Translations under genes and position numbers: made by a program
The notes under the pieces: generated by a model
What the model was told of the DNA's origin: nothing
The model's database searches: none
Seen by the model: the letters and a program-made list of their open reading frames with translations, nothing else
Origin: Microcoleus sp. bin38.metabat.b11b12b14.051
GTDB lineage: Bacteria > Cyanobacteriota > Cyanobacteriia > Cyanobacteriales > Microcoleaceae
Assembly (NCBI RefSeq): GCF_013299165.1
Contig: NZ_JAAFKD010000002.1
Coordinates: forward strand, 1-64,000
Reading direction: 5' to 3'
Length of the DNA: 64,000 bases
Shown here: positions 33,037 through 42,056 of the stretch, one piece after another
Position numbering within the stretch: position 1 is the first letter of the stretch
How the letters are laid out: every line of letters begins with the position of its first letter

Positions 33037-33996
33037 CTACTGACAAATTCCCATTAGCGTGCATTCCCAGACTAATCGCGGCTGTACGTAGTTTAGCAAA
33101 TATTGGCGGGCTTTTTCTAAGGGATCTAAGGGCGATCGGGTAATTCGTCCTGCCAAGAATTGCTGCCAGTAACAGTGCTGTAAATAATCTATCAACCACA
33201 ACTGAGATTCAGTATCTAAAGTTTTATCAATTTCCTTAGCCAATTCCAAAGCTGACCGCAGATTTTGAGGCAACTGCTTGACTTTTTGCAGCAAATCCTC
33301 GGGTATTGATTGCAGTTGCTGCCAAATAGCAATTGCTTCTCCAGGACTTCCCTGCGCCATACCTATTACCTCGGGATGGGATAAAATCTCGGCGAATCCC
33401 GCTTGCTCCAAAACTTGTGCCATTGCTTGGGGATTCAGCCTCGAAAACTGGATTTTTTGACAGCGGGAAATCAATGTGGGTAGCAAAGCTTCCACCGTCG
33501 GTGCAATTAAGATTAGGGCGGCTTTTCCCGGTTCTTCTAAAGTCTTCAACAAGCCGTTAGCGGCTCCCTCGCCCATTGTTTCTGCTTGTTCTAAAACTAC
33601 GACGGAACGCCCTGCTTCTAGCGGTGGCCTGCTCAGAAATTCACCGATTTCTCGAATTTGTTCCAGGCGAATTTGGGGCGGTGCTTTCCGCTTTAAGCCT
33701 GCTTCTTCTGCTTCTTTTGGGGACAGCCGTTTGCCTTGGTTCATGTAGGTTGGTTCTACCCAGAGCAAGTCTGGATGGTTTCGCTGTCTGACGCGATTTT
33801 GCACGGAGTCTATCGATCGCCTTTCGGGAAGATTGACTGAGAATAAAAGTTCGATGAAACACTGTGCTGCTAAGCTTTTGCCGGTGCCGTTGGAGCCGAC
33901 AAATAGATAACCCGGAGCAATTCGGTTGCGATCGACTGCTTGGGTTAGCAATTCTACTGCTCGATTTTGTCCGATTAATGATGTGAAATAATCCAT
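33037..33996 (-). CDS. holB: DNA polymerase III delta-prime subunit (clamp loader)
   Basis: A 319-residue AAA+ clamp-loader subunit. The N-terminus MDYFTSLIGQNRAVELL is typical, the Walker A region reads GSNGTGKSLAA, and the later blocks VVLEQAETMGEGAANGLLKTLEEP and LLPTLISRCQKIQF are hallmark delta-prime/DnaX-like motifs, including the SRC sensor-1 arginine finger. It works with DnaX and delta to load the sliding clamp. ATG at 33996 is chosen because the upstream part of the open frame (to 34143) is translated from a GAAGGAA heptamer array. It follows tmk on the same strand, a pairing common in bacteria, though here 324 bases of repeats intervene. Confidence 0.93.
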   Translation of the reverse strand: MDYFTSLIGQNRAVELLTQAVDRNRIAPGYLFVGSNGTGKSLAAQCFIELLFSVNLPERRSIDSVQNRVRQRNHPDLLWVEPTYMNQGKRLSPKEAEEAGLKRKAPPQIRLEQIREIGEFLSRPPLEAGRSVVVLEQAETMGEGAANGLLKTLEEPGKAALILIAPTVEALLPTLISRCQKIQFSRLNPQAMAQVLEQAGFAEILSHPEVIGMAQGSPGEAIAIWQQLQSIPEDLLQKVKQLPQNLRSALELAKEIDKTLDTESQLWLIDYLQHCYWQQFLAGRITRSPLDPLEKARQYLLNYVQPRLVWECTLMGICQ

Positions 33997-34003
33997 GTTT
34001 GTG

Positions 34004-34075
34004 AAGGAAGAAGGAAGAAGGAAGAAGGAAGAGGGAAGAAGGAAGGAGGAAGGAGGAAGAAGGAAGAAGGAAGTT
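34004..34075. repeat. GAAGGAA-type heptamer array upstream of holB
   Basis: About ten imperfect 7-bp purine units (GAAGGAA, GAGGGAA, GGAGGAA). A complementary array of the same type lies directly upstream of gdhA at about 58.1 kb, so both sit immediately 5-prime of a gene start. Length is a multiple of seven in blocks, a style known from cyanobacterial short tandem repeats. Confidence 0.85.
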
Positions 34076-34238
34076 CGGTAACGGATTCGCTCCACGGGTG
34101 TAACGGATGGATGGAATAATTTTTTAGTTATTGTGGGGTGCAACAGTGGGCTGAATTTGATGACTATTGAGCGCAGAATTTTGCCCCCTGACGCACCCTA
34201 CGGTTAGTTAGCTACTACAGTTAGTTAGCTACGAACGA

Positions 34239-34304
34239 AGAAACCGGGTTTTTCATCAAGATTGAGGATTTTAAGCAAATATTTCCTAAAAAAACCCGGT
34301 TTCT
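34239..34304. repeat. Single-copy AGAAACCGGGTTT hairpin element
   Basis: AGAAACCGGGTTTTT (34239-34253) and its exact complement AAAAACCCGGTTTCT (34290-34304) flank a 36-base loop. This is a solo relative of the 84-bp unit that is repeated nine times at 54.17-54.91 kb. It lies 16 bases after the tmk stop and may act as its 3-prime hairpin. Confidence 0.8.
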
Positions 34305-34320
34305 GGCCATCTATGTAAGC

Positions 34321-34989
34321 CTACTTTTCAGAATGGGTATTATTTAGATATCCCCAAGCTTTTAATTTGCGAGTTACGATAGCTTGAATTTCGTGAGCGA
34401 TCGCATCTTCTGGGCGATCGCCATTTATCCGGACAATTCTAGATTTATTTGACTCGGCCAAGTCGGCAAAACCTTGCTGTACCCGCTTGTGAAACTGCAA
34501 ATCTGCTTGCTCGATCCGATCGCGCTCTCCCCTCGCTCTTACCCTCGCCAAACCCGCCTCAACATTAATATCCAGCCACAAAGTTAGATCGCTTTCCAAG
34601 CCGCCTGTGGCAATTTCATTCAACTGCTTAATTAAATTTAAGTTAAGATTGCGGCCGTAGCCCTGATAAGCAATCGTAGAGTCTGTAAAGCGATCGCATA
34701 AAACAATCGTTCCTTTTGATAACTCGGGTTTAATAAAAATTTCGACGTGCTGAGCGCGATCGGCCGCGTACATGAGTAATTCTGCTCGGTCGGATACAGA
34801 TTCACCCGGATCTTGTTTGAGTAACAAATGCCGCAGTCCTTTTCCCAACTCAGTACCCCCGGGTTCGCGAGTAGCCACCAACCGGACTTTCTGCGGATAA
34901 CTTGATTGCAGCCTATGTATCAATCGCTGCATTTGAGTAGTTTTTCCCGCACCTTCTACCCCCTCAAATACGATAAGTTTGCCCTTCAT
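34321..34989 (-). CDS. tmk: Thymidylate kinase
   Basis: A 222-residue enzyme that converts dTMP to dTDP with ATP, needed for DNA synthesis. The P-loop is FEGVEGAGKTTQ (residues 8-19), the DR(Y/F) motif is in CDRFTDSTIAYQGYGR, and ATREPGGTELGK carries the arginine-proline-glycine motif of the family. LTLWLDINVEAGLARVRARGERDRIE is the LID region. ATG at 34989 (MKGKLIVFEG) is chosen over the frame start at 35004 because the family begins just before the P-loop strand. holB follows on the same strand. Confidence 0.96.
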   Translation of the reverse strand: MKGKLIVFEGVEGAGKTTQMQRLIHRLQSSYPQKVRLVATREPGGTELGKGLRHLLLKQDPGESVSDRAELLMYAADRAQHVEIFIKPELSKGTIVLCDRFTDSTIAYQGYGRNLNLNLIKQLNEIATGGLESDLTLWLDINVEAGLARVRARGERDRIEQADLQFHKRVQQGFADLAESNKSRIVRINGDRPEDAIAHEIQAIVTRKLKAWGYLNNTHSEK

Positions 34990-35094
34990 TCCGTAACTTT
35001 CCACCTCAATGAAAATAAATATAAATCGTTCTGTCTATCTGTTCTAGGTTCGGTATGATGATAAAGTCTAAGTGCCTCACAGTTGGAGTTATCT

Positions 35095-35442
35095 ATGGCT
35101 CGTTATACTGGTTTTTTTATCGTTGCAGTTCCCATCGACCGTCTCCGTCAGTCTCTGATTGAAATTTTAGAGTCATGCAATCTTGATATTATCTACAATA
35201 CAGGAGATTCGCTGATGGCCCGCGAACTTCCGGGTCAAGTTTCGATTCCGAAACTGGTCACCGCCGAAGTTCTAATCGAGAAAAACGCGGCTAGTGACTC
35301 AGAGGTTCGTATGAACTTCGTGATCAAAAATGAGGAATTGCCCTTGCAAACCAATAACCACTGCCGTCAAATGTTCGAGCTTGTCAGTCGTTCCGTCATG
35401 AAAAATAATAACTGGCGGCTTTTGGAGAGTATGGCACTGTAG
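35095..35442 (+). CDS. Conserved cyanobacterial protein of unknown function
   Basis: A 115-residue soluble protein with mixed beta/alpha pattern (ARYTGFFIVAVPIDRLRQSL, then NLDIIYNTGDSLMARE, VTAEVLIEK, RMNFVIKNEELPLQ). No signal peptide, cysteine motif or membrane helix. I recognise it only as the kind of short conserved protein found in many cyanobacteria. ATG at 35095 is chosen because GGAG lies 8 bases upstream; the frame extends four codons further without support. It is divergent from tmk and convergent with the copper ATPase; a long hairpin follows its stop. Confidence 0.72.
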   Translation: MARYTGFFIVAVPIDRLRQSLIEILESCNLDIIYNTGDSLMARELPGQVSIPKLVTAEVLIEKNAASDSEVRMNFVIKNEELPLQTNNHCRQMFELVSRSVMKNNNWRLLESMAL

Positions 35443-35460
35443 CCATAAATAATTAGTCAT

Positions 35461-35514
35461 AAGTCATCAGCGATCGGTCATTAGTTCCTAGCTAATGGCC
35501 AATCGCTGATGACT
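35461..35514. terminator. Bidirectional hairpin between convergent genes
   Basis: A 24-bp stem with two mismatches (arms begin AAGTCATCAGCGATCGG and end GCTGATGACTT), 6-base loop, followed by TTTAT. It ends the 35095 gene and probably also the copper ATPase gene on the other strand. Confidence 0.7.
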
Positions 35515-35534
35515 TTTATTTGGAAGGCATACAT

Positions 35535-38297
35535 TTAAGCTCGAAACTTCTGCCGCAGCAGCAAAGAATTGGTAACAACGCTAACAGAACTAAATGCCAT
35601 AAATGCGCCGGCTGCCGCAGGACTGAGTAAAATTCCAGTTGCAGGCAGCAAGAGACCGGCTGCAACAGGAATTCCCAGAATATTGTAAGCAAAAGCCCAG
35701 AATAAATTTTGGCGAATCTTATTAAAAGTAACGCGACCAAGGTCGATCGACTCAACAACATCCATCAAAGCATTTCGCATCAGCACAATTTGAGCTGTCT
35801 CAACCGCTACATCTGTGCCGCAGTGCAAACCGATACCGACATCTGCTTGAGCCAAAGCCGGCGCATCATTGATACCATCGCCGACTACAGCCACTTTACA
35901 GCCTTGGGCTTGCAAACTGGCGATCGCCCTGGCTTTTCCATCCGGCCGCACTTCAGCGAAAACATCAGCCTCCCCCAAACCTAGCTGCTGCGACACCACA
36001 GCCGCCGCCGATGCAGTATCACCAGTCAGCATGATCACCCGCAATCCCATATCCCGCAGGCGATCGACCGCCGCCTTAGCATCCGGTCTCAGACTATCTT
36101 TTAGCCCGATTACCCCCAGCAAAACGCCCCCAGAAGCCACGTAAACCGCCGTTTTGCCTGCCAAAGAATCCAAAAGTTTCGCAGCCACAGCGACGCCCTG
36201 CTGGCTCATCCACTCGACATTCCCCGCGAACACCCGCCGGCCTTCCACCAGAGCAGAAACCCCAAATCCCGGTTCCGTGTAGAAATCCTCAGCAGGTAGC
36301 AGCGGCAAACGTTGCTGTTGAGATTCCAGCAAAATCGCGGCGGCGATCGGATGACAAGCGCCTCTTTCCACCGCCGCGGCAATTTGCAGCAGTTTTGAAT
36401 CAATTGTGGAACAGGCATCTTGCTTGTTGCCAGAAATATCATCAATTGCAGACATTGTAGAAATTGTGGAACAGGCATCTTGCCTGTTACCAGAAACATC
36501 ATCAATTGCAGACATTGTAGAAATTGTGGAACAGGCATCTTGCCTGTTACCAGAAACATCATCAATTGCAGACATTGTAGAAATTGTGGAACAGGCATCT
36601 TGCTTGTTGCCAGAAACATCATCAATTGTGGATATTGTGGAACAGGAATCTTGGCTGTTTCCCACATTAATATCTGAGTTCAAATCCAACTCATAATTCA
36701 CAAAAATCGGCAAATAATCAGTGAGTGTGAGATTTCCAGTTGTGAGAGTCCCAGTTTTGTCAAAAACCACCGTATCTAATTGATGTACCCGTTCCAAAAC
36801 ATCACCACCGCGAATTAACAACCCGCGCTCCGCCCCGATGCCAGAACCGACTAAAATTGCAGTTGGGGTAGCCAGTCCCAAAGCGCAAGGACAAGCGATG
36901 ACTAAAACTGCGATCGCTAATTTCAAACTTAACAGCAAAGAAGATTGATAATGGGTAATGGGTAATTGGTAATCGGTAATTGATAATTGATTTCCCATGC
37001 CCAATGCCCCATGCCCCATGCCCATTGCCCCGTGATTCATATCCATTACCCCTTGTCCTAAAAGCACAGAAGGCCAAATATGAGTTCCAGCAAAATACCA
37101 AAATAAGAAAGTTAAAGCCGATATCGCCATCACGCCATAGACAAAATATCCGGCGACAGTATCTGCTAAATGTTGAATCGGCGCTTTGCGAGTTTGGGCA
37201 GCTTGCACCAAAGCCACCATTTGAGCTACAGTTGTTTCTTGACCTGTGCGAGTTGCCCGCATCACAACTGCCCCGGATTTATTGATAGTTCCGGCCGCGA
37301 CTGTATCTCCTGGTTGCTTCAAAACTGGGATAGATTCGCCAGTCAGCATCGACTCATCTACGGTGGTTTTTCCCTCGCAGATTTCGCCGTCTACGGGAAA
37401 TTTTTCCCCCGGTAAAACTTGCAACCATTCTCCGACTCGGACGCGATCGGCTGGAATTTCAATGTATTGTGGATTGTAGACCGCAGATGTCGAGTTTGGC
37501 GGCAATTCTGGCGAGGCAAAATCTAAAAGTGGGAGTTTAAAATCAACTAAGCGGGCTGTCGCCGGTTGTAGTGCGATTAAAGCTTGCAAAGCAGATGCAG
37601 CGCGCCGTTTGGCTTGTTGTTCGAGAGTTTTGCCCAACAAAATAAAGCCCAGCAGCATCACGGGTTCGTCAAAAAAGCACTCCCATCCCATGCGTGGAAA
37701 CAGCAGCGCCGCATTGCTAGCCGTGTAAGCTGTGACTGCGCCTAAAGCTACCAAAGTGTTCATGTTTGGTGCGTTGCGCCACAAACTGCGGCAGCCGTCA
37801 ACGATAATCGGGCGGCCCGGTAGCAGCAATGCGAGGGTGGCGAGTCCCCAGTGAAACCAAATGTTGCTGAGAATTGGGGCTTTTGTGCCGAGTACGTGAC
37901 CTAAACCGGATAGAATAATTAGGATCAGGGCGATCGACAATTGATTGATTTGCTGTCGAATTTCTTGCCGCCGCCGTTCAATTACTGCCGCTTCCGCTTC
38001 GCGCTGATTTCCACCTAAGCGAGACAGAGAGGGAAATCCGTTATCAGTCAACTTTTTGGCTAAAACCTCTGCATCGACAGCCCCCGGTTGACACTCAATC
38101 GTTGCGACTTCTACGGCTAAGTTAACGCAAGCGGAAAGGACACCTGAATGCTGCATGAGTTGGCGTTCAACTGATGCAGCGCAACCCGCACATTTCATTC
38201 CGCTGACATCGAAAGTAACAATTTCTGGCGGGGGGGATTCTTTAATTGGGATGATTTCGGTTTGATTTTCGGGGATTGTTTTGGGGAGAAATTGCAT
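35535..38297 (-). CDS. Copper-type P1B ATPase with repeat-derived inserts (CtaA/PacS/CopA family)
   Basis: A 920-residue membrane pump. Residues about 26-90 are a heavy-metal-associated domain with GMKCAGCAAS; then transmembrane helices, the actuator TGE motif in LTGESIPVL, the transport-site CPC in ACPCALGLATP, the phosphorylation loop DKTGTLT, and the hinge GDGINDAPALAQADVGI. CPC plus one HMA domain points to Cu(I). In cyanobacteria such pumps (CtaA, PacS) feed copper to plastocyanin and cytochrome oxidase. The family is usually 750-800 residues. Extra material is seen at about residues 415-452 (MNHGAMGMGHGALGMG, from a CCCATGC-type repeat plus the ATTACC repeat) and at about 546-631 (four DACSTISTMSAIDD-type units in the nucleotide domain). 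Which paralogue it is, and whether the Met/His-rich insert touches copper, is open. Confidence 0.92.
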   Translation of the reverse strand: MQFLPKTIPENQTEIIPIKESPPPEIVTFDVSGMKCAGCAASVERQLMQHSGVLSACVNLAVEVATIECQPGAVDAEVLAKKLTDNGFPSLSRLGGNQREAEAAVIERRRQEIRQQINQLSIALILIILSGLGHVLGTKAPILSNIWFHWGLATLALLLPGRPIIVDGCRSLWRNAPNMNTLVALGAVTAYTASNAALLFPRMGWECFFDEPVMLLGFILLGKTLEQQAKRRAASALQALIALQPATARLVDFKLPLLDFASPELPPNSTSAVYNPQYIEIPADRVRVGEWLQVLPGEKFPVDGEICEGKTTVDESMLTGESIPVLKQPGDTVAAGTINKSGAVVMRATRTGQETTVAQMVALVQAAQTRKAPIQHLADTVAGYFVYGVMAISALTFLFWYFAGTHIWPSVLLGQGVMDMNHGAMGMGHGALGMGNQLSITDYQLPITHYQSSLLLSLKLAIAVLVIACPCALGLATPTAILVGSGIGAERGLLIRGGDVLERVHQLDTVVFDKTGTLTTGNLTLTDYLPIFVNYELDLNSDINVGNSQDSCSTISTIDDVSGNKQDACSTISTMSAIDDVSGNRQDACSTISTMSAIDDVSGNRQDACSTISTMSAIDDISGNKQDACSTIDSKLLQIAAAVERGACHPIAAAILLESQQQRLPLLPAEDFYTEPGFGVSALVEGRRVFAGNVEWMSQQGVAVAAKLLDSLAGKTAVYVASGGVLLGVIGLKDSLRPDAKAAVDRLRDMGLRVIMLTGDTASAAAVVSQQLGLGEADVFAEVRPDGKARAIASLQAQGCKVAVVGDGINDAPALAQADVGIGLHCGTDVAVETAQIVLMRNALMDVVESIDLGRVTFNKIRQNLFWAFAYNILGIPVAAGLLLPATGILLSPAAAGAFMAFSSVSVVTNSLLLRQKFRA
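36406..36660 (-). repeat. In-frame 60-bp tandem repeat inside the copper ATPase gene
   Basis: Four units of about 60 bp with core GGAACAGGCATCTTGCCTGTT, which is self-complementary. The same core occurs between genes at 59.5-59.65 kb. A unit of 60 bp keeps the frame and adds 20 residues per copy. Confidence 0.9.
36940..37050 (-). repeat. In-frame heptamer-type insert in the copper ATPase gene
   Basis: Composed of CCCATGC/CCCCATG words and TAATGGGTAATTGG words, the same two types that fill the atpB-atpE spacer. It encodes a methionine- and histidine-rich loop followed by QLSITDYQLPITHYQ just before the CPC transmembrane helix. Confidence 0.8.
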
Positions 38298-38793
38298 TGT
38301 TTTTCTTGGTATTGATTAGAATATTTCGATGAGAAGAGAAAGTGTTTGATGCACGGCTTAGATAAATGTCTATATTGTTATCATAGATAAAATATCTGGC
38401 ATCTTCCGAAAGTGTTAGTTTTTTTTAATTCTTATCGCAGTTTTGAACAGAAAATGGGCGGTTGAAACCGCGTCTACACAGACAAAACCGGCCTTCGTGG
38501 GTTGAAGATTAGACGGCGGTTGAAACCGCGTCTACACAGACAAAACCGGCCTTCGTGGGTTGAAGATTAGACGGCGGTTGAAACCGCGTCTACACAGACA
38601 AAACCCGCCTGCGCGGGTTGAAGATTAGACGGCGGTTGAAACCGCGTCTACACAGACAAAACCCGCCTTCGCGGGTTGAAGATTGGACGGTTATTGTCTT
38701 CAGTCCGCGGAGGCGGACATCGTTTGTGTAGACGCGGTTTCAACCGCCGTCTTATATTAGTTAGTATCGAACTTTTATCTGACGAATTTAGCT
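38298..38793. other. Gene-less region dominated by a 58-bp array
   Basis: Beyond the repeat array at 38457-38760, no gene or clear promoter is seen. The 5-prime part (38298-38440) is AT-rich and should hold the promoter of the copper ATPase gene. Confidence 0.5.
38457..38760. repeat. 58-bp tandem array x4 with a terminal inverted copy
   Basis: Four units of exactly 58 bp start at about 38461, 38519, 38577 and 38635. Each holds the palindrome GACGGCGGTTGAAACCGCGTC and a second short palindrome (AACCCGCCTTCGCGGGTT in the later units). A reversed copy (GTAGACGCGGTTTCAACCGCC) closes the block at about 38730-38752. All units are nearly identical throughout, so this is not a CRISPR array. Confidence 0.9.
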
Positions 38794-38997
38794 ATGACAG
38801 AATCACAAAAATTTTATATTGTCAAACGTCCTGCTGGTAATTGCGAGATTTTGCCGTTGGCGGAGCCCTCGCAGACGATCGCCCAAATAGAACAAAACCC
38901 CACTATTATAGAACAGTGGGGCCCTTACAATTCTGCTGAAGATGCGATCGCCCGACGCATCGGTTTAATTCGGGCTGGTAAATGTCAACCGCAATAA
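38794..38997 (+). CDS. Small conserved cyanobacterial protein
   Basis: A 67-residue soluble protein (FYIVKRPAGNCEILPL, then QWGPYNSAEDAIARRIGLIRAGKC). The pattern of a short beta-hairpin, a proline, and one amphipathic helix ending in RAGKCQPQ is seen in many short cyanobacterial proteins, but no function is known to me. One cysteine lies in each half. It begins with ATG about 35 bases after the inverted copy of the 58-bp repeat and is followed at once by a long hairpin. Confidence 0.7.
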   Translation: MTESQKFYIVKRPAGNCEILPLAEPSQTIAQIEQNPTIIEQWGPYNSAEDAIARRIGLIRAGKCQPQ

Positions 38998-39004
38998 ACG
39001 AACG

Positions 39005-39065
39005 AAAGAAGGACTAAAGTCCTCACTACAAACCAGGTTCGTAGTGAGGACTTTAGTCCTTCTTT
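39005..39065. repeat. Long hairpin of the TTCGTAGTGAGGACT family
   Basis: AAAGAAGGACTAAAGTCC plus TCACTAC (39005-39029) is exactly complementary to 39041-39065, leaving an 11-base loop: a perfect 25-bp stem. It sits between the convergent genes ending at 38997 and 39089 and could terminate both. Confidence 0.85.
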
Positions 39066-39088
39066 GCTGAAGTTTTTGTAACTAAAAA

Positions 39089-40444
39089 CTACTTAGATTT
39101 AGCAGGTGCCGCACTCGGTTTAGCCTGCGTCGCAGTCGGTTTGGGAGGCGCAGCCTGCGGTTTCGCCTGGGCGTTACTATCTCCTGTTTTACCAGTAATT
39201 TTATTAGTCAAAACTTGCAAAGCTTTCGCGTACTGCGGATCGGCCGTCGTAGCAATTTTATCGCGATCGCGCCGCAACTCTTGTTTTTGAGCGTCAGTGA
39301 GTTCAACCTGAAAATCCGGTTTAATTCCCATGTGATTGATATCAGTACCGTTGGGAGTAAAATACTTGGCAATTGTCACCGCCAAACCGGCGCCATTTCC
39401 GACACCACGTACCGACTGAACCAAACCCTTACCAAACGTTTTAGTTCCCACCAAAACCGCGCGCTTGTTGTCTTGCAAAGCGCCGGATAGAATCTCGCTA
39501 GCACTTGCTGAACCGCCGTCTACGAGTACAACTAAAGGTTTGTCAGTGATCTCTCCTTTGTTTGCGGTTTGTCGATCGGCCTCACCGACGCGATCGACCG
39601 TAGAGACGATCGTACCTTCTTTGAGCCACATCCGAGCAATTTCAATACTGCCGTAGAGCAAACCGCCGGGATTGGAACGCAAGTCTAAGATATAGCCTGC
39701 CACCTTTTTCTGTTCCAAATCCTTAATTGCCGACTTCATTTCCGAAGCAGCATTCGCGCTAAACTGATTTAAGCGAATATAGCCGATTTCGCCGATCGGG
39801 CTTTTCTGCACCGACTTCCGCACCGGATGAATTTCAATTTTAGCGCGTTTCAGCTTAAAATCTATTTCCTTATTGCCCCGCAAAACAGTCAGAGTCACCT
39901 CAGTATTAGCCTGGCCGCGAATCAAACTTACTGCTTGATTCGTATCCATACCTTCGGTAGTTTTGCCATCAATCTTAGTAATGATATCTTTAGCTAGAAT
40001 ACCAGCAGTAAAAGCAGGAGTATCCTCAATCGGAGAAATCACCACCAACTTCTTAGTTTTCTCATCTTGAGTCAACTGAATCCCAACTCCTGTCAATTCC
40101 CCAGAAGTTTCAACCTGCATATTTTTGAACTCTTCAGGGTTCATAAACCGGGTATAAGGATCGTCCAGCTTCTTCAGCATTTCGCGAATTGCTTTATAAG
40201 CTTCCTCATCGCTAGTATAAGTCCGGTTCAAATAATCATTCCGCACCGCTTTCCAGTCAACCTGGTTAAAAGTGCCATCAACATAACTTTTGTCAATAAT
40301 CTGCCAAACTTCATCAACCAATTCTTTAGGACTTCCCCTAAAAGAAGCCAGAGATTTAGAACTGCAACCAGTGTTGGCAAGAGTTACAGCAGTGAGAATC
40401 ACCGCTGCTGCACTTAGAACGAGGCCTCGTTTTGTTATAACCAT
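39089..40444 (-). CDS. ctpC: Carboxyl-terminal processing protease (S41 family)
   Basis: A 451-residue exported serine protease. N-terminal hydrophobic signal (about 7-27, ending NTGCSS, perhaps a lipoprotein), Ctp helical domain (KLDDPYTRFM), PDZ domain (about 115-195, GVGIQL ... SPIEDTPAF ... KIDGKTTEGMD), and the S41 core with catalytic Ser in GGSASASE and Lys in GTKTFGKGLVQS. The last 40 residues are a Lys/Pro/Ala-rich tail from simple repeats (AKPQAAPPKPTATQAKPSA). Cyanobacteria carry CtpA, CtpB and CtpC; CtpA matures D1. The N-terminus MVITKRGLVL and overall sequence look to me most like those annotated CtpC, but this is recall, not comparison. Its presence 7 kb from psbA is not evidence that it processes D1. 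Confidence 0.88.
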   Translation of the reverse strand: MVITKRGLVLSAAAVILTAVTLANTGCSSKSLASFRGSPKELVDEVWQIIDKSYVDGTFNQVDWKAVRNDYLNRTYTSDEEAYKAIREMLKKLDDPYTRFMNPEEFKNMQVETSGELTGVGIQLTQDEKTKKLVVISPIEDTPAFTAGILAKDIITKIDGKTTEGMDTNQAVSLIRGQANTEVTLTVLRGNKEIDFKLKRAKIEIHPVRKSVQKSPIGEIGYIRLNQFSANAASEMKSAIKDLEQKKVAGYILDLRSNPGGLLYGSIEIARMWLKEGTIVSTVDRVGEADRQTANKGEITDKPLVVLVDGGSASASEILSGALQDNKRAVLVGTKTFGKGLVQSVRGVGNGAGLAVTIAKYFTPNGTDINHMGIKPDFQVELTDAQKQELRRDRDKIATTADPQYAKALQVLTNKITGKTGDSNAQAKPQAAPPKPTATQAKPSAAPAKSK

Positions 40445-40832
40445 TTGTCTGACGCGCCGGAGGAAAAAACTTCAGAATAATCACGCCCAATCTAACACAG
40501 GCAAGCCTTGGTCGGATTTTGGATACATATTTATTCAACTTTGCCTAGTTTTGTTCCCAATGCAGAGGTTGTCACAGGCGAATGCGGGCGATGGATTAGC
40601 TAATGCTTAAAATCCTTTGTCTGCTGTGTATCCGAGGCTAGATCCCCCTAAATCCCCCTTAAGAAGGGGGACTTTGAATACTCTTGTCCCCCCCTTCTTA
40701 AGGGGGAGTAGGGGGCAAGCTAAGGGGGGATCTGGTCTCGGATCGAAGCGAGATTTTGCAACGGTTTCAGGCAATTGTTCACACCAATGGCTTCTACCAG
40801 GCCCCAAACCTCAAAACTAAATCCAGCAAAGC
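40445..40832. other. Gene-less spacer with GGGGG-rich palindromes
   Basis: No gene. At 40641-40735 two palindromes of the type CCCCCTTAAGAAGGGGGA / CCCCCCCTTCTTAAGGGGGA lie back to back. They belong to the repeat class found inside ligA. Promoter of the protease gene should lie near 40450-40550. Confidence 0.55.
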
Positions 40833-42056
40833 TTACTCAGGTTCAAACCAGCGATCGTCCGACTTAATCAAATTAATCAATTCTGCCACACCTTCCGACT
40901 CAGGAACCTTCTTAATTTCATCCCGGCCGCGGTACAGAGAAATAAAACCCGGTTGCTTCCCGACATAACCATAATCAGCATCAGCCATTTCTCCCGGCCC
41001 ATTGACAATACAGCCCATAACTGCTATATCCAAACCCGTGAGATGCTTCGTCGCCTCCCTCACTTGATGCAACACTTCCTCCAAATTAAACAAAGTGCGG
41101 CCGCAGGAAGGACAAGCCACATACTCAACCATAGTTTTCCGCAATCCCAAAGCTTGCAGAATGCTGTAGCAGACAGGAATCTCCTTTTCCGGCGCCTCAG
41201 TCAGCGAGACGCGGATAGTATCGCCGATACCGTCAGCCAACAGCGGCGCGATACCAGCCGTCGATTTAATCCGGCCGTATTCGCCATCGCCAGCTTCCGT
41301 AACGCCCAAATGCAGCGGGTAATCCATGCCGAGTTCGTCCATCCGGTGCGCCATCAAGCGGTAAGCAGCCACCATCACCGGCGCGCGGGAAGCTTTCAGG
41401 GAAATCACGATATTGCGGAAGTCCAGGGACTCACAAATTTTGATAAATTCCAGCGCCGACTCCACCATACCTTCCGGGGTGTCGCCGTAGGTAAACAGCA
41501 TCCGTTCCGCGAGGGAACCGTGATTAACGCCGATTCGCAAAGCTTTACCTTGATCTCGCAGGGAAATCACCAGAGGTTCGAGGGTTTCGCGGATTTTTTC
41601 GCCAATTTCGGCAAATTCCGAGTCAGTGTATTCGCTTCTGTCGGCTTTCGGCTTCTCAAAAACGTAAAGCCCCGGATTGATTCTCACTTTGTCTACGTGT
41701 TTGGCGACTTCCAGCGCAATTTTCATCCCGTTGTGGTGGACATCCGCAACCAGGGGCACAGCTTGGTAGGTTTCGTGCAATTTTTGCTTAATTTCGGCTA
41801 AAGCTTTGGCGTGGGCCATGCTGGGCACGGTAACGCGGACGATTTCGCAGCCTATCTCGTGCAATCGCCGAATTCCTGCGACCGATCCGTCGATGTCGAG
41901 GGTGTCTTCGTTAATCATCGATTGTACGACGACTGGGTTGCCTCCGCCGATCGTGATGCTGCCAACTTTGACCGGACGGGTTTTGCGGCGTTTGATGCTG
42001 GTGTCGAAGATTGGTTGAGGGTTTGGGGTTTTAGTTGGATTGGGCAGAGTTTGCAT
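40833..42056 (-). CDS. ispG: 4-hydroxy-3-methylbut-2-enyl diphosphate synthase
   Basis: A 407-residue iron-sulfur enzyme of the MEP isoprenoid pathway, which supplies carotenoids, the chlorophyll phytyl tail and quinones. It converts MEcPP to HMBPP; in cyanobacteria electrons come from ferredoxin. Visible motifs: [17 protein letters not shown] at the start of the TIM barrel, [26 protein letters not shown], and the cluster cysteines in CPSCGRTLF and [10 protein letters not shown] near the C-terminus. Length fits the cyanobacterial form without the large plant-type insert. The gene is alone on the minus strand, divergent from the kinase gene. Confidence 0.97.
   Translation of the reverse strand: MQTLPNPTKTPNPQPIFDTSIKRRKTRPVKVGSITIGGGNPVVVQSMINEDTLDIDGSVAGIRRLHEIGCEIVRVTVPSMAHAKALAEIKQKLHETYQAVPLVADVHHNGMKIALEVAKHVDKVRINPGLYVFEKPKADRSEYTDSEFAEIGEKIRETLEPLVISLRDQGKALRIGVNHGSLAERMLFTYGDTPEGMVESALEFIKICESLDFRNIVISLKASRAPVMVAAYRLMAHRMDELGMDYPLHLGVTEAGDGEYGRIKSTAGIAPLLADGIGDTIRVSLTEAPEKEIPVCYSILQALGLRKTMVEYVACPSCGRTLFNLEEVLHQVREATKHLTGLDIAVMGCIVNGPGEMADADYGYVGKQPGFISLYRGRDEIKKVPESEGVAELINLIKSDDRWFEPE

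Noticed and set aside
36406-36696. Plus-strand open frames (96 and 85 codons) over the repeat in the copper ATPase gene
   Set aside because: They are shadows of the 60-bp tandem repeat in the real minus-strand gene.
38457-38760. Possible CRISPR array (GTTGAAAC-containing repeats, 58-bp period)
   Set aside because: The parts that would be spacers are nearly identical in every unit, units contain two palindromes, an inverted copy caps the block, and no cas genes are present.
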